From Clostridiales bacterium UBA1763 (GTDB taxonomy: Bacteria > Bacillota > Clostridia > Oscillospirales > Oscillospiraceae), in the NCBI GenBank assembly GCA_002314685.1, contig DCHB01000039.1, positions 2,554-43,628 of the forward strand: a DNA stretch of 41,075 nt, read 5' to 3'. The notes under the pieces were generated by a model. It saw nothing but the letters and a program-made list of their open reading frames with translations. It ran no database searches and was not told the DNA's origin. The position numbers and the translations under genes are program-made. Of the stretch, positions 30,180 through 38,122 are shown piece after piece; within the stretch, counting starts at the first letter, position 1; each line of letters starts with the position of its first letter.

Positions 30180-31520
30180 ATGAATGTTGAGAAAAGTAAG
30201 GCAATAGTCGAGCGTGACAAAAAGGTCATAGCACAGTGCGGACATCTTTCGTATTTCCCGCTTGCTGTTGACAAGGTTCAGGGCGCAATAATTACCGACG
30301 TTGACGGAAACGAGTACATCGACTTCCTGTCAAGCGCCTCTTCGCTCAATCTCGGCGGCTGCCATCCCGCAGTTATCAAGGCAGTATCCGAGCAGATACA
30401 GAAGAATACACAGTACGCAATCGTTTACACCTACGGCGAGCCCGCTGTTGAGTATGCAGAAAAGCTCACCTCCAAGTTCCCCGGCGGTGTCAAGGCAAAG
30501 ATAGCCTTCGGCAACTGCGGCTCCGACGGCAACGACTGTGCAGTTAAGTTCTGCCGCGCCTTTACGGGTCGTCAGAAGATTATAGTCTTCATTAACGGCT
30601 ACCACGGCAACACCTACGGCTCATCCACAATGACCACCTGCTCCACCAAGATGCACGAGAAGATGGGCCCGTTCCTTCCCGAAATTTACGCCTTCCCGTT
30701 CTTCGGCGTCGATGTTGACGATGCGACCGTTGAGAAGGAAGCAACCGCCGCAATCGAGCAGGCATTTGCATCATGGCTGCCTGCAAACGAGGTTGCCGCA
30801 ATGGTAATCGAGCCCATACAGGGCGACGGCGGCATACTCCCCGCACACCCCATATTCATGAAGAAGCTTTACGAGTTGTGCAAAGCAAACGGCATACTCT
30901 TTATCAGTGAGGAAGTTCAGCAGGGCTTCTACCGTACAGGTAAGTTCTTCGCAATTGAAAATTACGGTATAGTCCCCGACGGCATCATCATGGGCAAGTC
31001 AATCGGCGCAGGCTTCACCCTCGGCGGCTTTATGGCACGCGACGAGATTATGGACTGCCTGCCCGCACCTGCTCACCTGTTCACTCTCGGCGGCAACGCA
31101 ACAGCCTGTACCGCGGGCTCTGCGGCGTTTGACGTCTATGAATCCGCTGAGTTCCAGGCTGAGCTCAAGGAGCATACCGAGTGCCTCGTAAGCGAAGCAA
31201 AGGCTCTGGAAGCAAAGCATCCCGATGTAGTTCATTTTGTACGCAACATCGGTATGTCAATGGCAATCGGCATCTGCCACACCGAGGCAGACGGCACCAA
31301 GGTCGAGGATAACGACGCAACCTTCAAGGTACTCTACCGTGCCTACGAGAAGGGTCTGCTTGTTATCTCCCTTGCAGGACACATCCTTCGTATCCAGCCG
31401 CCTCTCGTTATCACCTGTGAGCAGATAAAGAAGGCATTTGCAATTCTTGACGAGTCCATTCAGGACCTCAAGGACGGCAAGATAAGCGACGACGTTCTCG
31501 TTAACCGTGCAGGCTGGTAA
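30180..31520 (+). CDS. Class III PLP enzyme, amino-acid racemase/epimerase-like
   Basis: 446 residues. PLP fold-type I: GNCGSDGNDCAVKFCRAFTGR, GYHGNTYGSST, VIEPIQGDGGI, the Schiff-base Lys273 in IIMGKSIGAGFTLGG. The middle and end (APAHLFTLGGN..., ISLAGHILRIQPPLVI, final AGW) are, from memory, more like Lactobacillus isoleucine 2-epimerase than GABA aminotransferase. An amino-acid epimerase or racemase is therefore my first choice and an omega-aminotransferase the second. Oddity: the aspartate that normally meets the PLP nitrogen (DEVQ) is glutamate here (Glu244 in ISEEVQQG). First gene of the operon. Confidence 0.8.
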   Translation: MNVEKSKAIVERDKKVIAQCGHLSYFPLAVDKVQGAIITDVDGNEYIDFLSSASSLNLGGCHPAVIKAVSEQIQKNTQYAIVYTYGEPAVEYAEKLTSKFPGGVKAKIAFGNCGSDGNDCAVKFCRAFTGRQKIIVFINGYHGNTYGSSTMTTCSTKMHEKMGPFLPEIYAFPFFGVDVDDATVEKEATAAIEQAFASWLPANEVAAMVIEPIQGDGGILPAHPIFMKKLYELCKANGILFISEEVQQGFYRTGKFFAIENYGIVPDGIIMGKSIGAGFTLGGFMARDEIMDCLPAPAHLFTLGGNATACTAGSAAFDVYESAEFQAELKEHTECLVSEAKALEAKHPDVVHFVRNIGMSMAIGICHTEADGTKVEDNDATFKVLYRAYEKGLLVISLAGHILRIQPPLVITCEQIKKAFAILDESIQDLKDGKISDDVLVNRAGW

Positions 31521-31531
31521 GGAGAGCAAAT

Positions 31532-32629
31532 ATGAGCTTTGAATTCAGGCCTGAGCTGACCGTTGAGGTCAAAAGCTATGCGGCGAACACTCCCGTATGT
31601 GAAGGTGAGCTTCTCGACTGCAGTCTCGGTGTCAATCCCTACGGTTATCCCGAGGTCGTGACACAGGTTCTGAAGAGCTTTGAATTCCATCTTCACGATT
31701 ACCCGCACTCGAAGGTGCATTTCGGCGCGCTGAAGAAATATTGGCAGGACTTGGTGCCCGTATCCGAGGACGAGATGTTTTTCGTCAACGGCTCGGTTTG
31801 CGGACTGTACTGCATAAACAATATCTTCTCGCAGGCAAATCGCTCCGAGGTTGTGGGATTCCTCCCCTCGTTCACGGATATGCTCGAAAGCGTGCGTAAC
31901 TTCGGTATGCACTATAAGGGCGTTCCCGCACGCATGGAGGAAGGCGGCGTTCTGTGCGCGGACGATTTAATCGCCGCAATCAGCGAGGACACCGCACTTG
32001 TTTACATCGACAGACCCAATAACCCCACGGGACAGACCATGTCTCTTGAAGATGTCGCCGCAGTTGCACAGGCGGCACTTGACAACGGAAGCTACATTCT
32101 CGTTGACGAGGCATACGGTGATTTCATCTACCGTGAGGAATCCGCAGTCACCTTGAAGGAAAAATTCAGCAACCTTTTGGTAATGAAAACCTTCTCAAAG
32201 GGCTTCGGACTTGCAAATCTGCGCGGCGGCTATGTCATTGCACAGAAGGAAATAACCGCAATGCTCGTCCGCACGAGCAACCCCTATGTTTTCAGCGACC
32301 TGTACCGCGAGATATTCACGGCGGCAATGAGCTGCCCCGAGCACACAACGGCTCACGCAGGTGAATTCGCGGCGGTCAAAAAGGCGATTGCCGAAAACAT
32401 AGGCACAAGAGTAAAAATGCTTTGCACCGACGGTCGCGTGCCTATATGCACCCTCGCTCTTCAGGAGCAGGGAGACCTTCAGGCACTTTTGCTCAAGCAC
32501 GGCGTTCTCGCAGTATCGGGACGCGAGTTCGATTTACTCGATGAACGCTATGTCAGACTGCGTGTTCCCACAGCGGAATACACAGACAAGCTCATAAGCG
32601 CCGTTTCCGCAGTGGAAAACGGCAAATAA
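31532..32629 (+). CDS. Class I/II PLP aminotransferase (HisC/CobD-like)
   Basis: 365 residues. Resembles histidinol-phosphate aminotransferase and threonine-phosphate decarboxylase in size and motifs. These are DCSLGVNPYGYPE near the start, YIDRPNNPTGQ (PLP-facing Asn/Pro), LVDEAYGDF (Asp to the PLP nitrogen), the Schiff-base lysine in KTFSKGFGLANLRGGY, and RLRVPTAEYTD near the end, with the substrate-carboxylate arginine. The partner genes argue for amino-acid conversion rather than histidine or cobalamin synthesis. It starts 11 nt after the epimerase-like gene with an AAGGAGAG site. Confidence 0.85.
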   Translation: MSFEFRPELTVEVKSYAANTPVCEGELLDCSLGVNPYGYPEVVTQVLKSFEFHLHDYPHSKVHFGALKKYWQDLVPVSEDEMFFVNGSVCGLYCINNIFSQANRSEVVGFLPSFTDMLESVRNFGMHYKGVPARMEEGGVLCADDLIAAISEDTALVYIDRPNNPTGQTMSLEDVAAVAQAALDNGSYILVDEAYGDFIYREESAVTLKEKFSNLLVMKTFSKGFGLANLRGGYVIAQKEITAMLVRTSNPYVFSDLYREIFTAAMSCPEHTTAHAGEFAAVKKAIAENIGTRVKMLCTDGRVPICTLALQEQGDLQALLLKHGVLAVSGREFDLLDERYVRLRVPTAEYTDKLISAVSAVENGK

Positions 32630-32692
32630 ACTAAGGCTTTAACTGTATCGGTTCAGCAGTTTCTGCATATAAAAATTTAAGGAGAGAATATC

Positions 32693-33871
32693 ATGGGAGA
32701 TTCTAAGAAAAAAATGAATTTCTTCGCCCTGTTAGTTCCGGGCTTCCTGTTCCAGTCCGTTGTTATCGGCGGCGGCTACGGCACAGGTAACGAAATCGCA
32801 CAGTACTTCGGCGTACACGGTATGACCGGCGGCCTTATCGGCATGGTCGTAACCCTGCTCGTTTGGGCAATCATCGCAGCAGTCACCTTCGAGTTCTGCC
32901 GCGTATTCCGCACCTTCGACTACAACTCCATGAGCCAGAAGATGCTCGGCAAGGTCGGCGTTCTGTATGAGGTCTGCTACATCGTCCTCATGCTCATCGT
33001 TCTCGGCGTTATCAATGCAACTGCAAGCAGCATGTTTGCTGACCTCGCAGGCATCAACGGCTGGTTCGGCGTTGCAATCCTTTCCGCAGGCATCATCTTC
33101 CTCGTACTTAAGGGCACCCGTGCAATCGAGGTCGTCCTGTCCTTCTGGTCTTACGTTCTGTACGCAGTTTACATTACCTTCATGGTAATCACCTTCGTAA
33201 AGTTCGGTAAGAACATCTCCGGCGAGTTCGCAGCGGGCATCACCCCCGAGCTGCTCGGCGGTCAGGAAGGCAGCAACAGCATCGGCTCCTGCATCGTTGA
33301 CGGCTTCAAGTACTCCTTCTACAACCTCGGCATTGTTCCCGCAATCCTCTACACCGTTCGTAACTGCGAGACCCGCAAGGAAGCAGTTTCCTGCGGTCTG
33401 CTTGCAGGCGCAATCGCTGTTATCCCCGCAGCACTCCTCGTTCTCGCACTCGGCTGCGACCTGAACTCTGCAGTTACCGCAGCATTCAGCGACAGCACCG
33501 CAGTTTCCGTCGTATTCGGCAACCTCAATATGCGTTGGCTGTACGTCGCATTCGAAATCGTCCTCTTCGGTACCCTTATCGAGACCGGCTCCGGCTTCAT
33601 CAAGGCTGTTGACGACCGTATCGAGGTATCCGCAGCAAAGGGCGGCAAGGAAGTTAAGGGTTGGGTTCGCCCCGTCGTTACAATCGGTCTGACCGTTCTC
33701 GGCGTCTGCATCTCCACCTTCGGCCTCACTGCTCTTATTGCTAAGGGCTACGGCACCATCTGCTGGGGCTTCCTGTTCGTATACGTCATCCCCATGCTGA
33801 CCATCGGTGTTTACAAGATCGCAAAGGGCCCCAAGGGCACCACTACCGATATTGTAGGCGCAGAAAAGTAA
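32693..33871 (+). CDS. YkvI-type membrane transporter (APC-superfamily-like)
   Basis: 392 residues with about ten hydrophobic segments. The first contains GFLFQSVVIGGGYGTGNEIAQYF, the unwound glycine-rich substrate helix of LeuT-fold carriers. Later segments (WSYVLYAVYITFMVITFVKFG; FGTLIETGSGFIKAVDDR) agree with the YkvI group of uncharacterised membrane proteins. The position after two amino-acid-type PLP enzymes suggests uptake or export of the amino acid they act on. AAGGAGAG site; 63 nt after the aminotransferase. Confidence 0.8.
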   Translation: MGDSKKKMNFFALLVPGFLFQSVVIGGGYGTGNEIAQYFGVHGMTGGLIGMVVTLLVWAIIAAVTFEFCRVFRTFDYNSMSQKMLGKVGVLYEVCYIVLMLIVLGVINATASSMFADLAGINGWFGVAILSAGIIFLVLKGTRAIEVVLSFWSYVLYAVYITFMVITFVKFGKNISGEFAAGITPELLGGQEGSNSIGSCIVDGFKYSFYNLGIVPAILYTVRNCETRKEAVSCGLLAGAIAVIPAALLVLALGCDLNSAVTAAFSDSTAVSVVFGNLNMRWLYVAFEIVLFGTLIETGSGFIKAVDDRIEVSAAKGGKEVKGWVRPVVTIGLTVLGVCISTFGLTALIAKGYGTICWGFLFVYVIPMLTIGVYKIAKGPKGTTTDIVGAEK

Positions 33872-33903
33872 TAGCTTAAACAACATTTTTAACAGAACCG
33901 AGT

Positions 33904-33938
33904 CCGACATATTGCCTCGGACCAAGGTGATATGTCGG
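33904..33938 (+). other. Stem-loop after the transporter gene
   Basis: CCGACATAT (33904-33912) pairs with ATATGTCGG (33930-33938), with CCT/AGG nested in the loop. The T content after it is low. The loop CCAAGG (33922-33927) could instead pair with CCTTGG at 33968-33973. Confidence 0.5.
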
Positions 33939-33971
33939 GTTTGTTAAAGTGTTTTCCAAATTTAGCTCCTT

Positions 33972-34020
33972 GGAAGTCGGGTGTCGATTCGCGTCATCCG
34001 ACTTCCTCCTTTTGCTTTTT
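33972..34020 (+). terminator. Probable terminator of the 30180-33871 operon
   Basis: GGAAGTCGGGTG (33972-33983) and CATCCGACTTCC (33995-34006) form a 12-bp stem with one G-U pair; TCCTTTTGCTTTTT follows. Confidence 0.6.
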
Positions 34021-34025
34021 GGGCA

Positions 34026-34060
34026 CCCTGAAAAATTCAGTTAAACAGAATTTTTCAGGG
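34026..34060 (+). other. Perfect 13-bp stem-loop
   Basis: CCCTGAAAAATTC/GAATTTTTCAGGG with a 9-nt loop, followed by TTGTTTAT. Either a second terminator or a part of a repeat. The remaining bases to 34138 hold no feature I can support. Confidence 0.5.
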
Positions 34061-34138
34061 TTGTTTATCTCTATGTGTGCGTGCCCATTAGTGAGCACTT
34101 GCGCAGGTATTAACGGCTCTTATCCGCCCATACTGCAC

Positions 34139-34169
34139 AAAAAAGCACCGACTATCGTCGGTGCTTTTT
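34139..34169 (-). terminator. asnS terminator (bidirectional form)
   Basis: AAAAAGCACCGAC/GTCGGTGCTTTTT with a TATC loop, T-runs on both strands, 43 nt past the asnS stop. Confidence 0.8.
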
Positions 34170-34211
34170 GCGTTAATATAGCCTCGCAGAGTTTGCGTCC
34201 GCAGACGAAAG

Positions 34212-35606
34212 TTAAAAATCCGCATTGCCCGTAGTACGGGGATGGAGCTCAACGTCGCGGATGTTTGATACGCCCGTGAGGTACATAACCATGCGCTCGA
34301 AGCCGAGACCGTAGCCCGCGTGACGGCAGGAGCCGTAGCGGCGCAGGTCGCAGTACCACCAATAATCCTCGGGGTTGAGTCCGAGCTCGGTCATGCGGGT
34401 AGTGAGCACGTCAAGACGCTCCTCGCGCTGTGAGCCGCCTATAATCTCGCCTATGCCGGGCACGAGGCAGTCAGCCGCGGCGACTGTCTTGTTGTCGTCA
34501 TTGAGGCGCATATAGAATGCCTTGATTTCCTTGGGGTAATCGGTGACGAAAATGGGCTTTTTATAGACCTTCTCGGTGAGATAGCGCTCATGCTCGGTCT
34601 GCAGGTCGATGCCCCATTCAACGGGGTAATCGAAGCTTTCTCCGCAGTTTTTGAGTATCTCGACAGCCTCGGTATAGGTGACTCTTGCAAAGTCGTTTGA
34701 AACGACGTTCTGCAGTCTTTCAAGCAGTCCCTTGTCAACGAAGGAGTTGAAGAATTCCATCTCCTGCGGGCAGCGCTCGAGTGTGCGGTTGATGATGTAT
34801 TTAACCATGTCCTCCGCGGTGTCCATGTAGTCGTAGAGGTCGGCAAATGCCATTTCGGGCTCAATCATCCAGAACTCTGCGGCGTGGCGCTGAGTGTAGG
34901 ACACCTCAGCGCGGAAGGTCGGACCGAAGGTGTAAACATCGCCGAAGGCGAGCGCGAAGTTTTCGCAGTTGAGCTGACCTGAAACGGTGAGGTTTGTGCT
35001 CTTGCCGAAGAAGTCCTTGGAGTAGTCAACCTTGCCGTCCTCGGTGCGGGGCAGATTGTCAAGGTCGAGAGTGGTAACGCGGAACATCTCGCCCGCACCC
35101 TCGCAGTCGGAGCCTGTTATAATGGGGGTGTGGACATATACAAAGCCGCGCTGCTGGAAGAATTCATGCACAGCCTGTGCCGCAACGCTTCTCACGCGGA
35201 AGGTCGCGGAGAAGAGATTTGTGCGCGGTCTGAGGTGCTGAATGGTGCGCAGAAATTCAACGCTGTGGCGCTTCTTCTGCAGGGGATAGTCGGGGGTGGA
35301 TACACCCTCAATCATAACCTCGGATGCCTTGAGCTCAAACGGCTGCTTTGCCTCGGGGGTGAGGACAAGCTCGCCCTTTGCGATGAAGGCGGCACCGACA
35401 TTCTGGTGCACGAGCTCATCGTAATTATCAAGCTTCTCGCGCTCGAGGACTATCTGAATGCCCTTGAAGGCACTGCCGTCATTGAGCTCGATAAAGCCGA
35501 AGTTTTTCATGTCGCGGATTGTACGCGCCCAGCCGCATACGGTGATCTCGCTTCCGCCGAAGCTCTGCGCATCGGCATAGATATGTGCAATTTTAGTGTG
35601 TTTCAA
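34212..35606 (-). CDS. asnS: Asparaginyl-tRNA synthetase
   Basis: 464 residues from TTG at 35606, preferred because GGAGTG lies 7 nt before it and clostridial AsnRS proteins begin near this point. An in-frame ATG at 35621 overlaps that site and has none of its own, giving 469 residues if used. OB-fold anticodon domain (about 1-110, CGWARTIRDMKNFGFIELNDG), then a class II catalytic core with TFRAEVSYTQRHAAEFWMIEPE (motif 2) and GYGLGFERMVMYLTGVSNIRDV (motif 3). It charges tRNA-Asn with asparagine. The leader is too short for a T-box. Confidence 0.95.
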   Translation of the reverse strand: MKHTKIAHIYADAQSFGGSEITVCGWARTIRDMKNFGFIELNDGSAFKGIQIVLEREKLDNYDELVHQNVGAAFIAKGELVLTPEAKQPFELKASEVMIEGVSTPDYPLQKKRHSVEFLRTIQHLRPRTNLFSATFRVRSVAAQAVHEFFQQRGFVYVHTPIITGSDCEGAGEMFRVTTLDLDNLPRTEDGKVDYSKDFFGKSTNLTVSGQLNCENFALAFGDVYTFGPTFRAEVSYTQRHAAEFWMIEPEMAFADLYDYMDTAEDMVKYIINRTLERCPQEMEFFNSFVDKGLLERLQNVVSNDFARVTYTEAVEILKNCGESFDYPVEWGIDLQTEHERYLTEKVYKKPIFVTDYPKEIKAFYMRLNDDNKTVAAADCLVPGIGEIIGGSQREERLDVLTTRMTELGLNPEDYWWYCDLRRYGSCRHAGYGLGFERMVMYLTGVSNIRDVELHPRTTGNADF

Positions 35607-35648
35607 GTACGAACACTCCATTCTGACTGTATTTTCAAGCGATTTAAT

Positions 35649-35677
35649 ATTATATACTATTTTTATATTTCTTGCAA
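35649..35677 (-). promoter_or_regulatory. asnS promoter
   Basis: TTGCAA (35672-35677), 17 bp, TATAAT (35649-35654) on the minus strand. Confidence 0.75.
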
Positions 35678-35712
35678 CTTAAGATTTCGCATTTGCCGCG
35701 TTTCAGGGAACG

Positions 35713-35740
35713 AAAAAAGCTCGCCGTTATGGCGAGCTTG
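35713..35740 (-). terminator. rpmB terminator
   Basis: AAGCTCGCC/GGCGAGCTT stem with 5-nt loop and T6 on the minus strand, 19 nt after rpmB. Confidence 0.85.
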
Positions 35741-35758
35741 TTTCGGGTAATAAAAATA

Positions 35759-35947
35759 TTACACAGCGCGGGTGACCTTACCGCTGCGCAGGCAGCGAGT
35801 GCACGCGTAAACATGCTTGGGACTGCCGTCCACGATGGCCTTGACGCGCTTCACATTGGGCTTCCAAGTGCGGTTGGAACGTCTGTGGGAATGGGAAACC
35901 TGAATACCAAAGGCTACGCCCTTGTCGCAAAACTGACATTTTGCCAT
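35759..35947 (-). CDS. rpmB: 50S ribosomal protein L28
   Basis: 62 residues from the ATG at 35947, with AAGGAGGTG 6 nt upstream. L28 core: AFGIQVSHSHRRSNRTWKPNVKRV. The cysteine pairs CQFC and CTRC mark the zinc-binding form. Single gene with its own promoter and terminator. Confidence 0.96.
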   Translation of the reverse strand: MAKCQFCDKGVAFGIQVSHSHRRSNRTWKPNVKRVKAIVDGSPKHVYACTRCLRSGKVTRAV

Positions 35948-35991
35948 TTGAAGCACCTCCTTGCTTGTGTTTAGCTGAAAACAGCTTTTTA

Positions 35992-36020
35992 ATAATAGCA
36001 GAATGTTAACACAAATGCAA
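35992..36020 (-). promoter_or_regulatory. rpmB promoter
   Basis: TTGCAT (36015-36020), 17 bp, TATTAT (35992-35997) on the minus strand. Confidence 0.65.
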
Positions 36021-36093
36021 GAAAAATTTTTAACTATTCTGCAAATATGTTTAATTGAGCAAAAAACATTGCCAAAACCGCCGTAAAAGGTTA

Positions 36094-36102
36094 TGATATA
36101 AT
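36094..36102 (+). promoter_or_regulatory. Extended -10 promoter of the hprK operon
   Basis: TGATATAAT (TGn plus perfect TATAAT at 36097-36102), 35 nt before the start codon; no good -35 at 17 bp. Confidence 0.6.
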
Positions 36103-36136
36103 ATCATGGAATAGCTATAATTAGGAGAGTGCGTCT

Positions 36137-37075
36137 ATGTCAGGCAAATATTCCGTTAAGCTTAAAACGATAGTCGAGGAGCACAATCTCGAGATATTAC
36201 ACACCTCGGCGGATTATGAGACGAAGCTCATCTCAAATACCGAGGTCAACAGACCTGCTCTGCAGCTTTCGGGCTTTTACAATTACTTTGACCCGAGCCG
36301 TCTGCAGATTATCGGCAGAGTTGAGAGCACCTATCTTGAGCTGAAAACTCCCGAGGAGCGTAAATCGTGCTTCGAGGAGCTTATGAAATTCGATATTACC
36401 GCCCTTGTGCTGTGTCACGGTGCGGCAGTCTTTCCCGAGTGCATCGAGATGGCGGAAAAGTACGACTGCAATCTTTTCACGACCTCCGAGGACACCTCGG
36501 GCTTCATGGCAAACGTAATCAGCTCACTGCACACGCATCTTGCACCGCGAACAACGATGCACGGCGTTTTGGTCGAGGTGCACGGCGAGGGCGTGCTTCT
36601 AACGGGCGACTCGGGAATAGGCAAGAGCGAGACCGCCTTGGAGCTCATTAAACGCGGTCACAGGCTCATTGCCGACGATGCCGTGGATATTCGCATGGTG
36701 GGCAAAAACAGCCTTATAGGCACTGCTCCGCCGCTTATCCGCTATTATATGGAGCTGCGCGGCATCGGCGTTGTCGATGTGTGTCACCTCTACGGCGTGG
36801 GCTCGGTTAAGCCTGAATCGGCAATCGACCTCGTTGTAAATATGGAGATATGGGACGATAACAAGGCGTATGACCGCCTCGGTCTTATTAACGAGACGCG
36901 GGAGATACTCGGCGTGACTGTGCCGAGCGTGACAATTCCCGTGCGCCCCGGCAGAAATCTTGCGGTCATTTTAGAGCTTGCCGCGATGAACAACCGTCAG
37001 AAAAAGATGGGCTACAATGCCGCGGAAACCCTCGCAACAAATCACGATATTGCCGTTGATAACGGCGGATTTTAA
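36137..37075 (+). CDS. hprK: HPr kinase/phosphorylase
   Basis: 312 residues, normal length. Phosphorylates and dephosphorylates Ser46 of HPr, the switch for carbon catabolite control in Firmicutes. N-terminal domain to about 130; the C-terminal kinase has Walker A GDSGIGKSETALEL (about 156-169), the following GHRLIADD, and the family signature ELRGIGVVDV near 210. AGGAGAG ribosome site. First gene of hprK-murB-rapZ-whiA-dnaE. Confidence 0.95.
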   Translation: MSGKYSVKLKTIVEEHNLEILHTSADYETKLISNTEVNRPALQLSGFYNYFDPSRLQIIGRVESTYLELKTPEERKSCFEELMKFDITALVLCHGAAVFPECIEMAEKYDCNLFTTSEDTSGFMANVISSLHTHLAPRTTMHGVLVEVHGEGVLLTGDSGIGKSETALELIKRGHRLIADDAVDIRMVGKNSLIGTAPPLIRYYMELRGIGVVDVCHLYGVGSVKPESAIDLVVNMEIWDDNKAYDRLGLINETREILGVTVPSVTIPVRPGRNLAVILELAAMNNRQKKMGYNAAETLATNHDIAVDNGGF

Positions 37076-37084
37076 GGAGTTATT

Positions 37085-38107
37085 ATGGAAGGTCTGGAAA
37101 AAGCCATACGGAAGATGACAGAGGAAATGCCCTCACTCGATATGCGTGAGCACGAGAGCATGAGAGAGCATTGCTCGTTCAAGGTCGGCGGTGAGGTCAG
37201 AGCCTACATCGAGCCGAAGGATATATGGGAAATGAGCAAGGTGTTTTTCTACCTGCACATGTGCGATGTAATGCCTCTTGTAATCGGCAAGGGCACGAAC
37301 ATCATTATCCCCGAGGAGGGGCTCGACATCTGCGTTGTCTGCACGGCGGGACTTTCAAAGCTCCGCATGGGTGAGACGGAAAACACCGTCTATGCCGAGG
37401 CGGGCGTATCGCTTGCACGCCTTGCACAGTTTGCTCAGCAGAACGGACTTGCGGGACTTGAATTTGCAAGCGGCATCCCCGGCTCCGTCGGCGGCGCGGT
37501 TATGATGAATGCGGGTGCTTACGGCGGCGAGATGAAGGATGTCATAGACAGCGTCGTTATGTACTATCTCACCGAGCAGGCACTGTGCGAGGTTAAGGGC
37601 GAGGACTGTGGCTTTGATTACCGCAAAAGCGGCTTTGCAAGGGTGCCCTGCGCAATAACGGGCGCGGTGTTTAAGCTCACGCCCGACGACCCCGAGGCGA
37701 TTGCCGCACGCATGAGAGAATTAAACGATAAGCGCCGCAAAAGTCAGCCGCTTGATTTGCCCTCTGCGGGCAGTGCCTTCAAGCGTCCTGTGGGCGGTTA
37801 TGCCGCCGCGCTTATAGACGAGGCGGGACTGAAGGGCTACACAGTCGGCGGTGCACAGGTGTCCGAAAAGCACGCGGGCTTTGTTGTAAACCGCGGCGAC
37901 GCAAGCTACGACGATATAGTTGAGCTTATGGACCATGTCCGCCGCACGGTTTACGAAAAATCGGGAATTACGCTCGAGCCCGAGATTAAAATTTATCCCA
38001 AGGGAATGATACTGTATGATGACTGGAAGGTCAGAAGACAGGGCATTATGGATGAGATGCTTGACTCAGCCAAGGCGAAAATGGAGCAGGCAGACAGTCA
38101 GAAATAA
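37085..38107 (+). CDS. murB: UDP-N-acetylenolpyruvoylglucosamine reductase
   Basis: 340 residues. FAD enzyme of peptidoglycan synthesis that reduces UDP-GlcNAc-enolpyruvate to UDP-MurNAc. FAD-binding motifs GKGTNIIIPEEG and ASGIPGSVGGAVMMNAGAYGGEM; substrate domain PSAGSAFKRPVGGYAAALIDEAGLKG and GGAQVSEKHAGFVVN (type II pattern, with the catalytic serine in SAGSAF). A C-terminal tail of about 30 charged residues exceeds the usual ~300. It starts 9 nt after hprK. Confidence 0.95.
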   Translation: MEGLEKAIRKMTEEMPSLDMREHESMREHCSFKVGGEVRAYIEPKDIWEMSKVFFYLHMCDVMPLVIGKGTNIIIPEEGLDICVVCTAGLSKLRMGETENTVYAEAGVSLARLAQFAQQNGLAGLEFASGIPGSVGGAVMMNAGAYGGEMKDVIDSVVMYYLTEQALCEVKGEDCGFDYRKSGFARVPCAITGAVFKLTPDDPEAIAARMRELNDKRRKSQPLDLPSAGSAFKRPVGGYAAALIDEAGLKGYTVGGAQVSEKHAGFVVNRGDASYDDIVELMDHVRRTVYEKSGITLEPEIKIYPKGMILYDDWKVRRQGIMDEMLDSAKAKMEQADSQK

Positions 38108-38122
38108 GACTTAGGAGAAAAC

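Noticed and set aside
32732..33925. A 397-codon open frame antisense to the transporter
   Set aside because: Very acidic Cys/Asp/Glu-rich product mirroring hydrophobic codons of the real gene; no start signal.
33932..34234. A 100-codon plus-strand frame in the gap before asnS
   Set aside because: It runs through three hairpins and a terminator and enters the asnS coding region; no ribosome site and no family resemblance.
35607..35680. T-box riboswitch before asnS
   Set aside because: The leader from the predicted promoter is only about 35 nt, with no specifier loop or terminator.
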